64,000 nt of DNA from Bin87 sp965203985 (GTDB lineage: Bacteria; Chloroflexota; Dehalococcoidia; Lucifugimonadales; UBA3495), in NCBI GenBank assembly GCA_965203985.1, contig CBDBDS010000007.1, positions 1-64,000 of the forward strand, given 5' to 3'. Shown piece by piece: positions 1-9,209 of the stretch (position 1 is its first letter; each line of letters begins with the position of its first letter). Position numbers and translations under genes: made by a program. A model generated the notes under the pieces. It saw only the letters and a list, made by a program, of their open reading frames with translations, ran no database searches and was not told the origin of the DNA.

Positions 1-1328
1 TCCCGCAGGTCCGATGAGTTGACCACCAGGGCCATCTCCAACAACACGTACTCGTCCTCATCGCGCCTGACTTCGTGCCAATTGTCCACGTACCCGCCAA
101 GAGATTCCGCCCGCTCCCTGATCCGCTCGGCAACGGACAAAGGATCGGAGGCCGCCAGCGCCAGAGACGCCTCCAGGTTCACGTTGGAACGGATGGCTAC
201 CATGAATTGGGCATTGGGCACCTCGTTGAGCGGCGCCGGGCCTACCGAGGTTAGCTGCCGGCCCGACGGCGTGCCCAGGGTTGCCGTGTAGTCCATCAAC
301 GGGGCCAGGTCGGCAGGCTTGACGAACACCATCAAATCGACCGCGCGCCCTCCACCCACATCGTAGGCGTGCTTTTGGCCCACGTAACCGTCCAATGCGT
401 TAACGCGGGCGACGACGGCATCGGCGACGGCGGACGGATCCCCCGTGGAAAGATCCAGATTGCCTACCGGAGGATCAGCGGCGTACTGCGCAGGCAAGCG
501 CAGGTTGACGGTGATCAGCGAGGTAGCTACGCGGCCGGTCAGATCCCGCTGGGTGGCTTCAACATGCTCGATGTCGGAACGAACCTCTGCGATGCGTTGC
601 TCGATCTGGATGATGTCCTCCACGGTGGGAGCATTTTCCAGCAGGGTGACGAGGCGTTCCTCCTGGGCGTACCAGGCGGTGAGGCGTGCCTGGTTGTCGA
701 TCAGCCTTTCGGTAACGTCCGTCGAGGAAACCCCTTCGTCCGTGACGCGCCCCAGGTCACGCAGGGATTCAAGGCCACTGTCCAGGCGGTCGGCGGGCAC
801 GCGGATGCGAACGGTGGCAGAGCGATAACCTGCGTCGCCAAAGACTTCGGATGATTCAACCCAGCCTCCGCTCTGAACAGCCAGAGATTCAACCCGGCGC
901 ACGTTGGCGTCGATGCCCGTAACCTCCAGAGTGATCCACGACTCCACGATCAGTTTTCGCGCTGACTGAGGTTGAGGCAAGTCGGGCGTTTGGGGTTGTT
1001 GCGGCCGCGCCGCGGCGGCGGCGGGCTGCGATGCGGCAACGGGAACAGGGGTCGGGGCAGCCGCGGCCGGGGCAGCGGGCGCCGCTGTGGCGGCGATACC
1101 GGATTGTCCGCGCAAGCTTTTGGCTCCATCGGCGCCGGCCAAACCGGGCGCGCCCGCCGGACCAGATTCTTGCAGTGCCCACTCACGAATGGAAGTGGAC
1201 TCATCGGCTTGTGCCGCGGCCGGTGCCATAGCCGGCGCCTCCGCTGACTGGCCGCAGGCGAGTGCCAACAGCGCCAAGATGAGCATCAGTGTGGGCAGCC
1301 AAGCTCTTCCCAGGTTATGGATACGCAT
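1..1328 (-). CDS. DUF4349 domain lipoprotein (C-terminus cut by window start)
   Basis: Reading leftward from the ATG at 1328, the frame stays open to the window edge (about 442 residues), so the C-terminus is missing. The N-terminus has a basic start, a hydrophobic stretch and a lipobox-like LALAC with the acceptor Cys at residue 25, so a membrane-anchored exported lipoprotein is predicted. An Ala/Pro/Gln-rich linker follows to about residue 110. The next part contains VESWITLEVTG, a segment on 'VESLAVQSGGWVESS', and a helical stretch 'RLIDNQARLTAWYAQEERL', the pattern of DUF4349 proteins, which have a long coiled coil followed by a C-terminal membrane helix. The biochemical role of the family is not established. 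It is divergent from tRNA-Pro. Family call by motif only. Confidence 0.7.
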   Translation of the reverse strand, partial: MRIHNLGRAWLPTLMLILALLALACGQSAEAPAMAPAAAQADESTSIREWALQESGPAGAPGLAGADGAKSLRGQSGIAATAAPAAPAAAAPTPVPVAASQPAAAAARPQQPQTPDLPQPQSARKLIVESWITLEVTGIDANVRRVESLAVQSGGWVESSEVFGDAGYRSATVRIRVPADRLDSGLESLRDLGRVTDEGVSSTDVTERLIDNQARLTAWYAQEERLVTLLENAPTVEDIIQIEQRIAEVRSDIEHVEATQRDLTGRVATSLITVNLRLPAQYAADPPVGNLDLSTGDPSAVADAVVARVNALDGYVGQKHAYDVGGGRAVDLMVFVKPADLAPLMDYTATLGTPSGRQLTSVGPAPLNEVPNAQFMVAIRSNVNLEASLALAASDPLSVAERIRERAESLGGYVDNWHEVRRDEDEYVLLEMALVVNSSDLR

Positions 1329-1402
1329 GTCATCTGCTCCCTTTCAACTGCCCATCATACGCAACGGCGCCATGAGCGGTTTGCGGGACGTGGCTGCGAG
1401 TA

Positions 1403-1411
1403 TGCTACAAT
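1403..1411 (+). promoter_or_regulatory. Extended -10 promoter of tRNA-Pro
   Basis: The sequence TGCTACAAT is an extended -10 element (TGn followed by TACAAT). It lies 11 bases before the mature tRNA 5' end. The same layout precedes the nuo operon and the selenoprotein operon. No good -35 box is visible, as is common for extended -10 promoters. Confidence 0.5.
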
Positions 1412-1422
1412 CTGAATATAGT

Positions 1423-1498
1423 CGGGGTGTAGCGCAGTGGCTAGCGCGCCACGTTCGGGACGTGGAGGTCGGTGGTTCGAATCCACTCACCCCGACCA
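1423..1498 (+). tRNA. tRNA-Pro (anticodon CGG)
   Basis: Cloverleaf read directly: acceptor stem CGGGGTG (1423-1429) pairs with CACCCCG (1488-1494), discriminator A at 1495, and the CCA tail is encoded at 1496-1498. The anticodon stem CCACG/CGTGG (1449-1453/1461-1465) encloses loop TTCGGGA with anticodon CGG at 1456-1458, which reads proline CCG codons. The T arm carries GGTTCGAATCC. A false protein start at 1437 lies inside this gene. Confidence 0.97.
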
Positions 1499-1526
1499 TT
1501 ATTTTTGCCCGAACGGGAGGGATGCG

Positions 1527-3140
1527 ATGGCGCGCCGCAGTTTCTGGGCCTGGGGGATGGAGGAACGGGAGCCGTCGCCGGCCGACTATGCGGCGATGGC
1601 GGAGCGAATAAACCGCAGGTACGGCGTATCGCCGCCGGCTCCGAAGCCTCCAACCGACGCCGACCTCAACCTCCGCCAGCCGCGCTTCACGCCGCACCCG
1701 CTGGTGACAGAGTTCTGCACGATGGACGACCACGACCGGGCGGCGCACACTTATGGCCGCAGCTTCCGGGATCGCATACGCGGTTTCAATTGCGAATTTC
1801 CCAACCCGCCGGACGTGATCGCCTACCCGCGCACCGAGGAAGAAGTGGTTCGAGTGCTCGACTGGTGCGCCAACTCCAACATCGTGGCGATCCCCTACGG
1901 CGGCGGCAGCACAGTGGTGGCCGGGGTAGAGCCTCCAGAAGCGGACAAGGTATGCACCATTGATCTGACGCAACTGGATCGGGTGCTGGAAGTGGACGAA
2001 ACGTCTCGGGCGGCCCGGATACAGGCCGGCGCGCTGGGGCCGGCTCTTGAGTCGCAACTGCGCCCCCACGGCTACACGCTGCGCCACTTCCCCCAAAGCT
2101 TCGAGTTCTCGACGCTGGGCGGCTGGATCGCCACCCGCAGCGGCGGCCATTACGCCACCAACCATACCCACATCGACGATTTTGTGGAGTCGGTGCGCAT
2201 GGTGACGCCGGCCGGCGTCTGGGAATCGCGGCGACTGCCGGGCAGCGGCGCCGGGCCATCGCCGGACCGCATGGTGATCGGCAGCGAGGGCATCCTGGGA
2301 ATCATCACCGAGGCGTGGATGCGGATACAGGCGCGCCCCCGGTTCCGTGCCTCTGCCGGCGTGGTGTTCGACGGACTGGAAGCGGCATCCGAAGGGGCGA
2401 GGCTGATCGCGCAGGCCAAACAGTGGCCGGCCAACCTGCGGGTGCTCGACCCGTCGGAAGCCGAAGACTTCGCGGGTCTGGACGGAAAGCAGGCTTTGCT
2501 GATTATCGGTTTCGAATCGTCCGAAATTCCGCAGGGCGACAACATCCGGCAGGCGGTTGCCATTGCCCGGGATGCCGGCGGAACGATCAGCGAGGACGAC
2601 ATCGTGGTCGCCGATGCGGCGGAACGCGCGGGCTCCTCAGCCGGCCGTCAGGGAGCCGTAGGGAACTGGCGGGATTCGTTCATCAACGCTCCCTACGAAC
2701 GGAACGCGACGATTGGGTTCGGGATTGTAGCCGAGACGCTGGAAACCGCCATCACCTGGGAGCGCTGGCCGGCGATGGACGAGATGGTGCGCGGGGCGTT
2801 GCAAGAGGCGCTGCAACGGACCTGTGGCGGCGGGCGCGTGTCCTGCCGCTTCACCCACGTCTACCCGGACGGGCCGGCGCCGTACTACACCTTCGAGGGC
2901 TTGGGGCAGGTGGGCGGCGAACTCGAAGCGCACGCCGAGATCAAGCAAGCGGCGTCGGACGCAGTAATGGCCGCCGGCGGAACCATCACCCACCACCACG
3001 CGGTGGGACGCTCCCACCGTCCTTGGTACGACGAGCAGCGACCGGATCCGTTCGCCGAAGCGCTGCGGGCGGTCAAGCGGTCGGTGGACCCGAACGGAAT
3101 ATTGAACCCGGGCGTGTTGATTGACCCGGCACGAGGCTGA
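1527..3140 (+). CDS. FAD-binding oxidase, alkyldihydroxyacetonephosphate synthase-like
   Basis: A 537-residue PCMH-type FAD-linked oxidoreductase. The N-terminal part (SFWAWGMEE, then ADLNLRQPRF) and the FAD-binding region with IPYGGGSTVVAGV, FSTLGGWIATRSGGHYA and MVIGSEGILGIITEA match the AGPS/glycolate oxidase GlcD-like superfamily. The HHHAVGRSHRPW segment near the C-terminus matches the His-rich active-site motif of alkyl-DHAP synthases. Such enzymes use covalent or tight FAD; the true substrate here cannot be told, and bacterial members need not make ether lipids. The ATG at 1527 was chosen because a GGGAGG lies six bases upstream and the longer frame would start inside tRNA-Pro. Confidence 0.85.
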   Translation: MARRSFWAWGMEEREPSPADYAAMAERINRRYGVSPPAPKPPTDADLNLRQPRFTPHPLVTEFCTMDDHDRAAHTYGRSFRDRIRGFNCEFPNPPDVIAYPRTEEEVVRVLDWCANSNIVAIPYGGGSTVVAGVEPPEADKVCTIDLTQLDRVLEVDETSRAARIQAGALGPALESQLRPHGYTLRHFPQSFEFSTLGGWIATRSGGHYATNHTHIDDFVESVRMVTPAGVWESRRLPGSGAGPSPDRMVIGSEGILGIITEAWMRIQARPRFRASAGVVFDGLEAASEGARLIAQAKQWPANLRVLDPSEAEDFAGLDGKQALLIIGFESSEIPQGDNIRQAVAIARDAGGTISEDDIVVADAAERAGSSAGRQGAVGNWRDSFINAPYERNATIGFGIVAETLETAITWERWPAMDEMVRGALQEALQRTCGGGRVSCRFTHVYPDGPAPYYTFEGLGQVGGELEAHAEIKQAASDAVMAAGGTITHHHAVGRSHRPWYDEQRPDPFAEALRAVKRSVDPNGILNPGVLIDPARG

Positions 3141-3194
3141 GTCTATAAGCGACAGCATCAGCGTCGGATGATTATTCTCGGAGGCAGGCAGACT

Positions 3195-3965
3195 ATGGTA
3201 AGCAAACCCGTCGCCACCGGCTCGGATCCGCCCCCGGAAACCGAAGACCCCAGCATCCATTACCCGGATACGGACGGTGAGCCATTGGCGGAGACCGAGT
3301 TCCAGTTCAACCCGCTGACGGAAATGGTTCATGCTCTCCGAGTACACTATGAAGACCGCCCGGACGTGTACGTGGCCGGCGATATGTTTGTGTATTATCG
3401 GATGAACGACGCCAGCGCCAACGTCGCGCCCGACGTGTTCGCGGTGTTTGGGGTGGACAAGCACACCCGGCGTTCTTACATGGTATGGCGGGAAAGCAAA
3501 GCGCCCGACTTCGTAATGGAAATCGCGTCGGCAGGTTCCTACGACCGGGACATCGGGCACAAGCGGAACGTGTATGCCGCCATAGGTGTGACGGAGTACT
3601 GGCGGTTTGACCCACTCCGGGAGTGCTTTGACCCACCGTTGGCCGGGGAGCGGCTGGCGGACGGCGTGTACGAACCCATTCCGGTAGCCGAGGACGCGGA
3701 CGGCATATTGCGCGGGTACAGCGCATTGTTGGGACTGGACATCTGCGTCAGGGATGACCTGCTGCGACTATACGACCCAATCAACCGGAATTGGCTGCTC
3801 AACCTGTCCGAGGCGGAAGCGGCCCGCGCCCGAGCAGAAGCGGCCCGAGCTGTGGCAGAATCAGAGCGGGCAGAGAAGGCATCGGCCCTTCGGGCCGCGG
3901 CAGAACGCAACCGGGCCTTGGAAGCCCTGCTGCGAGAGCACGGCATTTCACCTGACCCAGAATAG
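3195..3965 (+). CDS. Uma2 family (DUF820) putative endonuclease
   Basis: A 256-residue protein with the Uma2/DUF820 restriction-endonuclease-like core: NVAPDVFAVFG, then a strand with FVMEIASAGSYDRD and HKRNVYAAIGVTEYWRFDP, which carry the PD...E-x-x style catalytic residues of this PD-(D/E)XK branch. The last 60 residues are Ala/Glu/Arg-rich (AEAARARAEAARA) and should form a coiled coil, a common tail in these proteins. The family is abundant in cyanobacteria and Chloroflexota, with no settled function. ATG 3195 has GGAGGCAG just upstream. The alcohol dehydrogenase gene starts 35 bases later in the same direction. Confidence 0.85.
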   Translation: MVSKPVATGSDPPPETEDPSIHYPDTDGEPLAETEFQFNPLTEMVHALRVHYEDRPDVYVAGDMFVYYRMNDASANVAPDVFAVFGVDKHTRRSYMVWRESKAPDFVMEIASAGSYDRDIGHKRNVYAAIGVTEYWRFDPLRECFDPPLAGERLADGVYEPIPVAEDADGILRGYSALLGLDICVRDDLLRLYDPINRNWLLNLSEAEAARARAEAARAVAESERAEKASALRAAAERNRALEALLREHGISPDPE

Positions 3966-4000
3966 CATCGGCGATTGGAAACTGGTTGGAGGGACATAAA

Positions 4001-5029
4001 ATGCGCGGGGTAGTTTTCACCGGAGACAAAGAGGTCGAAATCCGCTCCTTGCCGGATCCCCACCCCGGGCCGGGCGAGGTCGTCATCGCCATGAAAGCCT
4101 CCGGGCTATGCGGCAGCGACCTCCGGCACTACCGCGCGCCCAAGGCAGAACGCGGTGATCCGGCGAACCTGAAAGTAGCCGGCCACGAACCCTGCGGCGT
4201 GATTGCCGAGGTTGGACGCGGCGTCACGGAGGTGGCGGTGGGCGACCGGGTGATGATGCACCACTACACCGGCTGCCGGGCCTGCACCATGTGCCGGATT
4301 GGGTACACCCAGATGTGTCTCAATGGGTCGGTGGTCTACGGGAGCGGCGCCAACGGCGGGCACGAGGATTTCCTGATTTGCCCGGCGTACACCTGCGTCA
4401 AGATGCCGGACGGGTTGGACTTTGACGAAGGGGCAGCGTGCGCCTGCGGCACCGGCACCGCGTTCTGGGCGCTGAAGCGGCTGAACATATCCGGCGACGA
4501 CACGCTGGCGATTTTCGGACAAGGGCCGGTGGGCGCCAGCGGGACCATGTTCGCCAAGGCGATGGGAGCGCGGGTGATCGCGGTGGACGTGGACACCGAA
4601 CGTCTGGACTTGGCCCGGCGTCTGGGCGCCGACGTTTGCATCGACGCCGGCACGCAGAACCCGGTGGAAGCCATCCGCGAACTCACCCATGGCGAAGGGT
4701 CGCCGGCCACGCTCGACTGCACGGGCCGACCCGAGGCGCGGATCAACGCGGTTGACTCGGCGATGCTGTGGGGTAGGGTCTGCTTTGTCGGTGAGGGCAA
4801 CACTACAACCTTCGACGTGAGCCCGCAGATCATCCACAAGCAGCTGACCATCCTGGGGTCGTGGACCTTCAGCCTGAACGGTTTGGAAGAAGTGGCCCGG
4901 TTCGTGGTGGACCGGAAGGTTCCGCTGAAGGAACTCTTCACCCACCGTTTCAGGCTGGACCAGGCGGACGAGGCGTACAAGCTGTTCGAGGCCGGCGGAA
5001 CGGGGAAAGTGTGCTTCACCTGGGACTGA
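4001..5029 (+). CDS. Zinc-dependent alcohol dehydrogenase, medium-chain (MDR) family
   Basis: A 342-residue MDR-superfamily dehydrogenase. The catalytic zinc ligands are expected at Cys37 (GLCGSD) and His62-Glu63 (AGHEPCG). The structural zinc lobe has the four-Cys set Cys92, 95, 98, 106 (CRACTMC followed by C). The nucleotide-binding segment includes GQGPVGASG and acidic VDVDTERL, which suggests NAD preference. The substrate is unknown; sorbitol, threonine or other polyol dehydrogenases share this architecture. Start chosen at ATG 4001, seven bases after GGAGGG. Confidence 0.88.
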   Translation: MRGVVFTGDKEVEIRSLPDPHPGPGEVVIAMKASGLCGSDLRHYRAPKAERGDPANLKVAGHEPCGVIAEVGRGVTEVAVGDRVMMHHYTGCRACTMCRIGYTQMCLNGSVVYGSGANGGHEDFLICPAYTCVKMPDGLDFDEGAACACGTGTAFWALKRLNISGDDTLAIFGQGPVGASGTMFAKAMGARVIAVDVDTERLDLARRLGADVCIDAGTQNPVEAIRELTHGEGSPATLDCTGRPEARINAVDSAMLWGRVCFVGEGNTTTFDVSPQIIHKQLTILGSWTFSLNGLEEVARFVVDRKVPLKELFTHRFRLDQADEAYKLFEAGGTGKVCFTWD

Positions 5030-5062
5030 TGGGCGGTCCCCGGCGGCCACCGGAGGGAAACA

Positions 5063-5383
5063 ATGCGCAAGCTGACTTGCTACGCTTGGGGCAAGCCGGG
5101 TGATTGGGAAGCGCTGTGCGTCGATTACGACCTTGCAGCGCAGGGCTCAAGCTTGGAGGAGGTACGCCGGGAGCTTGCCGATGCGGTGGACACTTTTCTT
5201 GATTACGTATCCGACCTGCCTGAGAACGAACAGCGCGAGTTTTTGAACCGCAAGGCCCCTTTGAGCCTGCGCTTCCGGCTGTCGCTGGCGTCCAAAATAT
5301 CACGGATACTCTTTGCGCTGAGGCTCGCCTCTGACGTCAGAGGGGTGGCACGCGCTCGGTTCGTGATGACGCCCACCGTATGA
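5063..5383 (+). CDS. HicB-like antitoxin
   Basis: A 106-residue protein whose first 50 residues (MRKLTCYAWGKPGDWEALCVD, then LAAQGSSLEEVRRELADAVDTFL) match the partial RNase H fold of HicB-type antitoxins: beta strands with W-E-A-x-C-x-D-Y-D, then a 'G-x-S-x-E-E' helix. The C-terminal half is not a recognisable DNA-binding domain. It overlaps the next gene by four bases (ATGA at 5380-5383), so the pair is probably translationally coupled, with the antitoxin first. Expected role: neutralise the downstream HicA ribonuclease. Confidence 0.75.
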   Translation: MRKLTCYAWGKPGDWEALCVDYDLAAQGSSLEEVRRELADAVDTFLDYVSDLPENEQREFLNRKAPLSLRFRLSLASKISRILFALRLASDVRGVARARFVMTPTV

Positions 5384-5595
5384 CGTACCGGCAGGTAGTC
5401 ACTGTACTGGAAGAGAATGGATTTTATTTCGAGCGCTACGGTAAAGGCTCGCATCGCGTCTATCAAGGCCAGCACAGCGGCCGACTCTGGTCGGTCGTCC
5501 TAGCGTTCAGCCAACCCGGTGAGGATGTTAAACCCGGTACTCTGAGCTCTATCATCCGGCAATCCGGTCTCTCCAGGAACGTTTTTCGCCGATAG
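5380..5595 (+). CDS. HicA-like mRNA interferase toxin
   Basis: A 71-residue protein with a HicA/YcfA double-stranded RNA-binding-like fold: YRQVVTVLEENGFYFERYGKGSHRVYQ, with the conserved Gly-Ser-His in which His is the catalytic residue of HicA RNases, and a C-terminal PGTLSSIIRQSGLS motif typical of the family. It should cleave mRNA when its antitoxin is lost. The start overlaps the HicB-like stop. Strong family match for both partners by order, size and motif. Confidence 0.85.
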   Translation: MTYRQVVTVLEENGFYFERYGKGSHRVYQGQHSGRLWSVVLAFSQPGEDVKPGTLSSIIRQSGLSRNVFRR

Positions 5596-5640
5596 GGACG
5601 CCTCTGTGGCGCCCCTTAATCCACGCAGGCGGCAGAGTGG

Positions 5641-6684
5641 CTACGTCAATCTTGGCAGTACCTTCTTGTTGAATAGGCGCAGGGACGTCGTCTGCATCTC
5701 GTCGGGCATCAAATTGCCGTAGTTGATCTCGTAGATGAGCTGGTCAAGGCCCAGGTTTTCTTCGAGTTCGGTGAGGCGTTCGGTCACGGCGTCGGGAGTT
5801 CCGTAAACGACCTTGTCGCGGAGCCAGTCGTCGTAGTCCATACCCAGGATGATGCGGCTCTGCTCGCCCCAGTCCCCGGTGGTGCCGACGCGACCCGCGT
5901 AGGAGCCCACGCGCTCGCCGAGGCGGGTAATGGAGTTCATGGCAGAATCCATGGGGTCGCGGTACGCTGCTTCAGCGTCCTCGTTGACATAAATGGGGAC
6001 CCGGAGGCCGACCCGCCCCTCGCCGGGATGACCGGCGGCTTTCCAGGCAGCGCGGTAATCGGCCATGGGACCGGCCAGCTGGTCAAGAGTGAAGACGCGG
6101 GACGGGTTCACGATCAGCGGATATCCCATGGCCCCGATGATGGGAAAGCTCTCGGCAGAAGTTACGCCAACGGTTATGGGCGGATGGGGTTGCTGGTACG
6201 GACGCGGCGTGACCGTGAGCTCGTCGCAGGAATAGTGCTCCCCGTGGAATGAGAAGGTTTCCTGGGTCCAGGCGCTGACGACGATTTCCAGGAACTCGTC
6301 AAACCGGCTGCGGCTTTCCTCGAAGGTGACGTTGAAACCTTCGTGGACGTTGGGGAAGGTACCCCGGCCTACGCCGAGTTCGACGCGGCCGTCGCTGATG
6401 TGGTCCAGCGTCGCCATCTCCTCAGCGACACGGATGGGATGGCCGAGGGGCAGGCAATAGACGGCGGTGCCGATACGCATGGTATGGGTCTTGGCCGCGA
6501 TGGCCGTGGCGATCATTACGGGAGACGCCAGCACCCGCTCCATATTGAAGTGGTACTCGGCCAGCCAAACCGACGCGACACCCAGGTCCTCGGCTTCCTG
6601 GACCAACCGGAACGACTGGGTAAAGGCGTCGTGATGGTCACCGTCGATTGGCCTGGGAAACTCGAGAAAGAGTCCGAACTCCAT
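5641..6684 (-). CDS. LLM class flavin-dependent oxidoreductase
   Basis: A 347-residue bacterial luciferase-like monooxygenase. It starts MEFGLFLEFPRP and shows the family's TIM-barrel signature segments ASVWLAEYHF, MRIGTAVYCLPLGHPIRVAEE, ISDGRVELGVGRG and TPRPYQQPHPPI. These enzymes use reduced FMN or F420 with O2 to oxidise organic substrates; the substrate here is unknown. It lies 42 bases downstream of an acyl-CoA ligase on the same strand, so the two may act in one catabolic route. A second family member sits at 12101. Confidence 0.9.
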   Translation of the reverse strand: MEFGLFLEFPRPIDGDHHDAFTQSFRLVQEAEDLGVASVWLAEYHFNMERVLASPVMIATAIAAKTHTMRIGTAVYCLPLGHPIRVAEEMATLDHISDGRVELGVGRGTFPNVHEGFNVTFEESRSRFDEFLEIVVSAWTQETFSFHGEHYSCDELTVTPRPYQQPHPPITVGVTSAESFPIIGAMGYPLIVNPSRVFTLDQLAGPMADYRAAWKAAGHPGEGRVGLRVPIYVNEDAEAAYRDPMDSAMNSITRLGERVGSYAGRVGTTGDWGEQSRIILGMDYDDWLRDKVVYGTPDAVTERLTELEENLGLDQLIYEINYGNLMPDEMQTTSLRLFNKKVLPRLT

Positions 6685-6726
6685 ACCTGTCCTCCTCGTT
6701 GGGGCTCGTCAGCCTGCAGCGGCGAT

Positions 6727-8358
6727 CTAGACCTGCGAGCCCTGGATGCGGCGTTCCTGGCCCTGCCATTCACGGTCACGCAGGATGTACTTCTGGATTT
6801 TGCCCGTTGCCGTTTTAGGGAGATCACCAAACTCGACGCTCTTCGGCGCCTTGAAGTGGGCGATGCGATCGCGGGTGAAATCGATGATCTCGTCTGCGGT
6901 GAGCTGACCTCCATCGCGGGGCACGACAAAGGCCTTGGGAACCTCGCCCCAACGCTGGTCGGGCACGCCAACGACACAGACCTCGAGAACCCCGGGGTGC
7001 TCCATGATGACCTTTTCAACCTCCTGGCTGGAGATGTTCTCGCCGCCGGAGATGATGATGTCCTTGGACCGGTCCTGCAGCTCGATGTAGCCGTCGGGAT
7101 GCCAAACGGCCAGGTCGCCGGAATGGAACCAACCGCCGCGAAATGCTTCGGCGGTGGCGTCGGGATCGTTGTAATAGCCCTTCATCACGGCGTCGCCCTG
7201 CATGACGACCTCGCCCATGGTCTCGGCATCGCGCGGAACATCTGCCATATCCTCATCGACGACGCGAAGACCGGAGCCGTACACGACGAACGGAACACCC
7301 TGCCTCGCCTTGACCCGTGCCAGGTCATCGCTGCCCATGGAGTCCCACTCGGGCTGGCCGGCGGCGACGGTGCACGGGCCGTAAGTTTCGGTCAACCCAT
7401 AAACGTGGATGATCTCCGCCCCCATGCCCTCTATGGTGCGGATGACCTGGGGCGCCGGCGGGGCGCCGGCGGTCATGATGGTGAGGCCGGAGAGGTCGGC
7501 GGACTCCGCCTCGGGCGCTGCGTAGAGACCGGTCAGAACGGTGGGCGCGGCGCAAAGATGGGTGACCGACTCCTCCCTGATGAGCCGGTAAACCTCGGCC
7601 GGGTCAACGCGGCGCAGGCAGACATGGGCGCCGCCCACCGCCGTGACCGCCCAGGGGAAGCACCAACCGTTGGCGTGGAACATGGGCAGCGTCCACAGGT
7701 AGATGCTGCGCCAATTCATGGCCATTTCCATGGCCTCGCCCAGCGCGTTGATGTACGCGCCACGGGGGGTGTATTCCACGCCCTTGGGCATTCCGGTGGT
7801 CCCGGAGGTGTAGTTGATGGTCAGCGTGTCGTTCTCGGTGGCCGGACCGGTCAGTTCGTCCAACGGGTCCACGCTGGCCAGCCACTGCTCGTACTCGGGG
7901 CCGGGGATGTCCGCGGCCAGAGGGGCCGTATCCCGCACCTGCACGTAGGTCTCGACGCCGGGGCAGTCGTCGCGCAACTGGCGCACCGTGTCGGCCAACT
8001 CGGAGTCGAACACCAACACCTTGGAGCCCGAGTGATTCAGGATGTACGCGATCTCGCGGGCCGACAAGCGGATGTTCAGGGCCACCAACACCGCTCCGAT
8101 GCCCATCGGCCCAAAGTTCGCCTCCAGCATCGAAGGCAAGTTGGGCAGCAGGAAGGCGACGCGATCGCCGGGCCCGACGCCGACGCTGCGCAACGCGGCG
8201 GCCTGGCGTCGCACCCGCTCGTAGAAGAGGGCGTAGGTGGTCACACCGCCGTTATAGATGCAGGCGGCGCGGTGGGGGTACACGGCGGCGCTGCGCTCCA
8301 GGAAAAGCAGCGGGGTCAGCTTGTGCTCGGATGCGGTGGGAATAGCCATTGTGATCAC
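6727..8358 (-). CDS. AMP-dependent acyl-CoA synthetase
   Basis: A 543-residue ANL-superfamily ligase that activates a carboxylic acid with ATP and CoA. Diagnostic parts are the P-loop-like INYTSGTTGMPKGVEYT, the VYGLTETYGPCTV motif, GWFHSGDLAVWHPDGYIELQDRSKDIIISGGENIS, and the C-terminal lysine in PKTATGKIQKYIL. Length is normal for fatty or aryl acyl-CoA ligases. Start may be the ATG at 8358 or the in-frame ATG at 8349; neither has a clear ribosome binding site. It is the first gene of a two-gene unit with the flavin monooxygenase downstream. Confidence 0.92.
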   Translation of the reverse strand: MITMAIPTASEHKLTPLLFLERSAAVYPHRAACIYNGGVTTYALFYERVRRQAAALRSVGVGPGDRVAFLLPNLPSMLEANFGPMGIGAVLVALNIRLSAREIAYILNHSGSKVLVFDSELADTVRQLRDDCPGVETYVQVRDTAPLAADIPGPEYEQWLASVDPLDELTGPATENDTLTINYTSGTTGMPKGVEYTPRGAYINALGEAMEMAMNWRSIYLWTLPMFHANGWCFPWAVTAVGGAHVCLRRVDPAEVYRLIREESVTHLCAAPTVLTGLYAAPEAESADLSGLTIMTAGAPPAPQVIRTIEGMGAEIIHVYGLTETYGPCTVAAGQPEWDSMGSDDLARVKARQGVPFVVYGSGLRVVDEDMADVPRDAETMGEVVMQGDAVMKGYYNDPDATAEAFRGGWFHSGDLAVWHPDGYIELQDRSKDIIISGGENISSQEVEKVIMEHPGVLEVCVVGVPDQRWGEVPKAFVVPRDGGQLTADEIIDFTRDRIAHFKAPKSVEFGDLPKTATGKIQKYILRDREWQGQERRIQGSQV

Positions 8359-8486
8359 CGTGATCGGTTTTCGGTATCAGAACGAGTTTGGCGGCATTTT
8401 GTACCGTATGGTTGGAATTGTCCAGTTGGCGCGAACTGGTGTACCCTCCTTTGGGAGCACTCTTCGAAGCTCAGGAGGAACGTTAG

Positions 8487-8762
8487 ATGACCGCGAAGCC
8501 AACGCGCAAATTACCGGAACCGCCTGAGACCACTCTGACTCCGCTGGCCGTAGTGACCGACAAGAACCAACTCACTCTTGCCGAAGGTCTCCTTGCCAAC
8601 TTCCCCGACGCCGACTGCTTTGAAGTCGTTATCGAGGATGGACGCATCGTGCTGACGCCTTATCCTATCGTGACTGCCGATGACGTACGCCTCAAGATAG
8701 CGGCTCTGGGCATCACCGAAGAGGACGTGCATGAAGCCATTAGATGGGCACGGGCACGGTGA
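8487..8762 (+). CDS. Putative antitoxin of a PIN-type toxin-antitoxin pair
   Basis: A 91-residue protein that ends exactly where the PIN toxin gene begins. It carries a beta-rich middle (FEVVIEDGRIVLTPY) resembling an AbrB/SpoVT-like swapped-hairpin element, and a C-terminal helix (RLKIAALGITEEDVHEAIRWARA) that could contact the toxin. No complete DNA-binding domain is certain. A strong AGGAGGA lies about eight bases before the ATG. The antitoxin role is inferred from position and size. Confidence 0.65.
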   Translation: MTAKPTRKLPEPPETTLTPLAVVTDKNQLTLAEGLLANFPDADCFEVVIEDGRIVLTPYPIVTADDVRLKIAALGITEEDVHEAIRWARAR

Positions 8763-9188
8763 ATGCAGTTGTTGCGCGTCGTCCTTGATACTAACGTGCT
8801 CGTTTCCACTCTGGTGTTCCGCTCACCATCCGTGTCCTGGTTGCTCTCGGCATGGCAGTCATTGTCGCTTGTCCCGTTGGCGAGCCCGATTACGATTGCT
8901 GAACTGGAGCGTGTTCTGCGACACCCAAAGTTCAACCTGACCCGCAGGCAAACGGAAGCGCTTATTGAAGACTACCGGCCGTGGTGCGAGATGGTCACCA
9001 TATCAGACCCACCGGACGTCCCTGAGTGCCGGGACCCCAACGACCGCATTTTCCCGGAACTATCCTTGTTTGCACAGGCCGACATTTTGGTTACCGGGGA
9101 CAGAGATCTGTTGGCCTTGGCGCCGGCATTCCCCATACCTATCATCACACCGGCCGCGCTGCTGGCGCGACTGGCACAAGACAATTGA
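8763..9188 (+). CDS. PIN-domain toxin (putative toxin-antitoxin component, COG1569 type)
   Basis: A 141-residue PIN nuclease. The acidic metal-binding residues are visible: Asp9 in VVLDTNVLVS, Glu in TIAELERVL, Asp in CRDPNDRIF, and Asp in LVTGDRDLLAL. It matches the 'putative toxin-antitoxin system toxin component, PIN family' group, expected to cleave RNA. The ATG follows the upstream TGA with no gap. It is followed 21 bases later by a PD-(D/E)XK-like gene. Confidence 0.88.
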   Translation: MQLLRVVLDTNVLVSTLVFRSPSVSWLLSAWQSLSLVPLASPITIAELERVLRHPKFNLTRRQTEALIEDYRPWCEMVTISDPPDVPECRDPNDRIFPELSLFAQADILVTGDRDLLALAPAFPIPIITPAALLARLAQDN

Positions 9189-9209
9189 CGAGCAACGGAG
9201 GGGATTGCT

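Noticed and set aside
1437..1526. N-terminal extension of the FAD-binding oxidase
   Set aside because: It lies inside tRNA-Pro; the start at 1527 has a ribosome binding site.
6343..8490. A 715-codon plus-strand frame
   Set aside because: It is the antisense shadow of the flavin monooxygenase and the acyl-CoA ligase, whose minus-strand products have clear family motifs.
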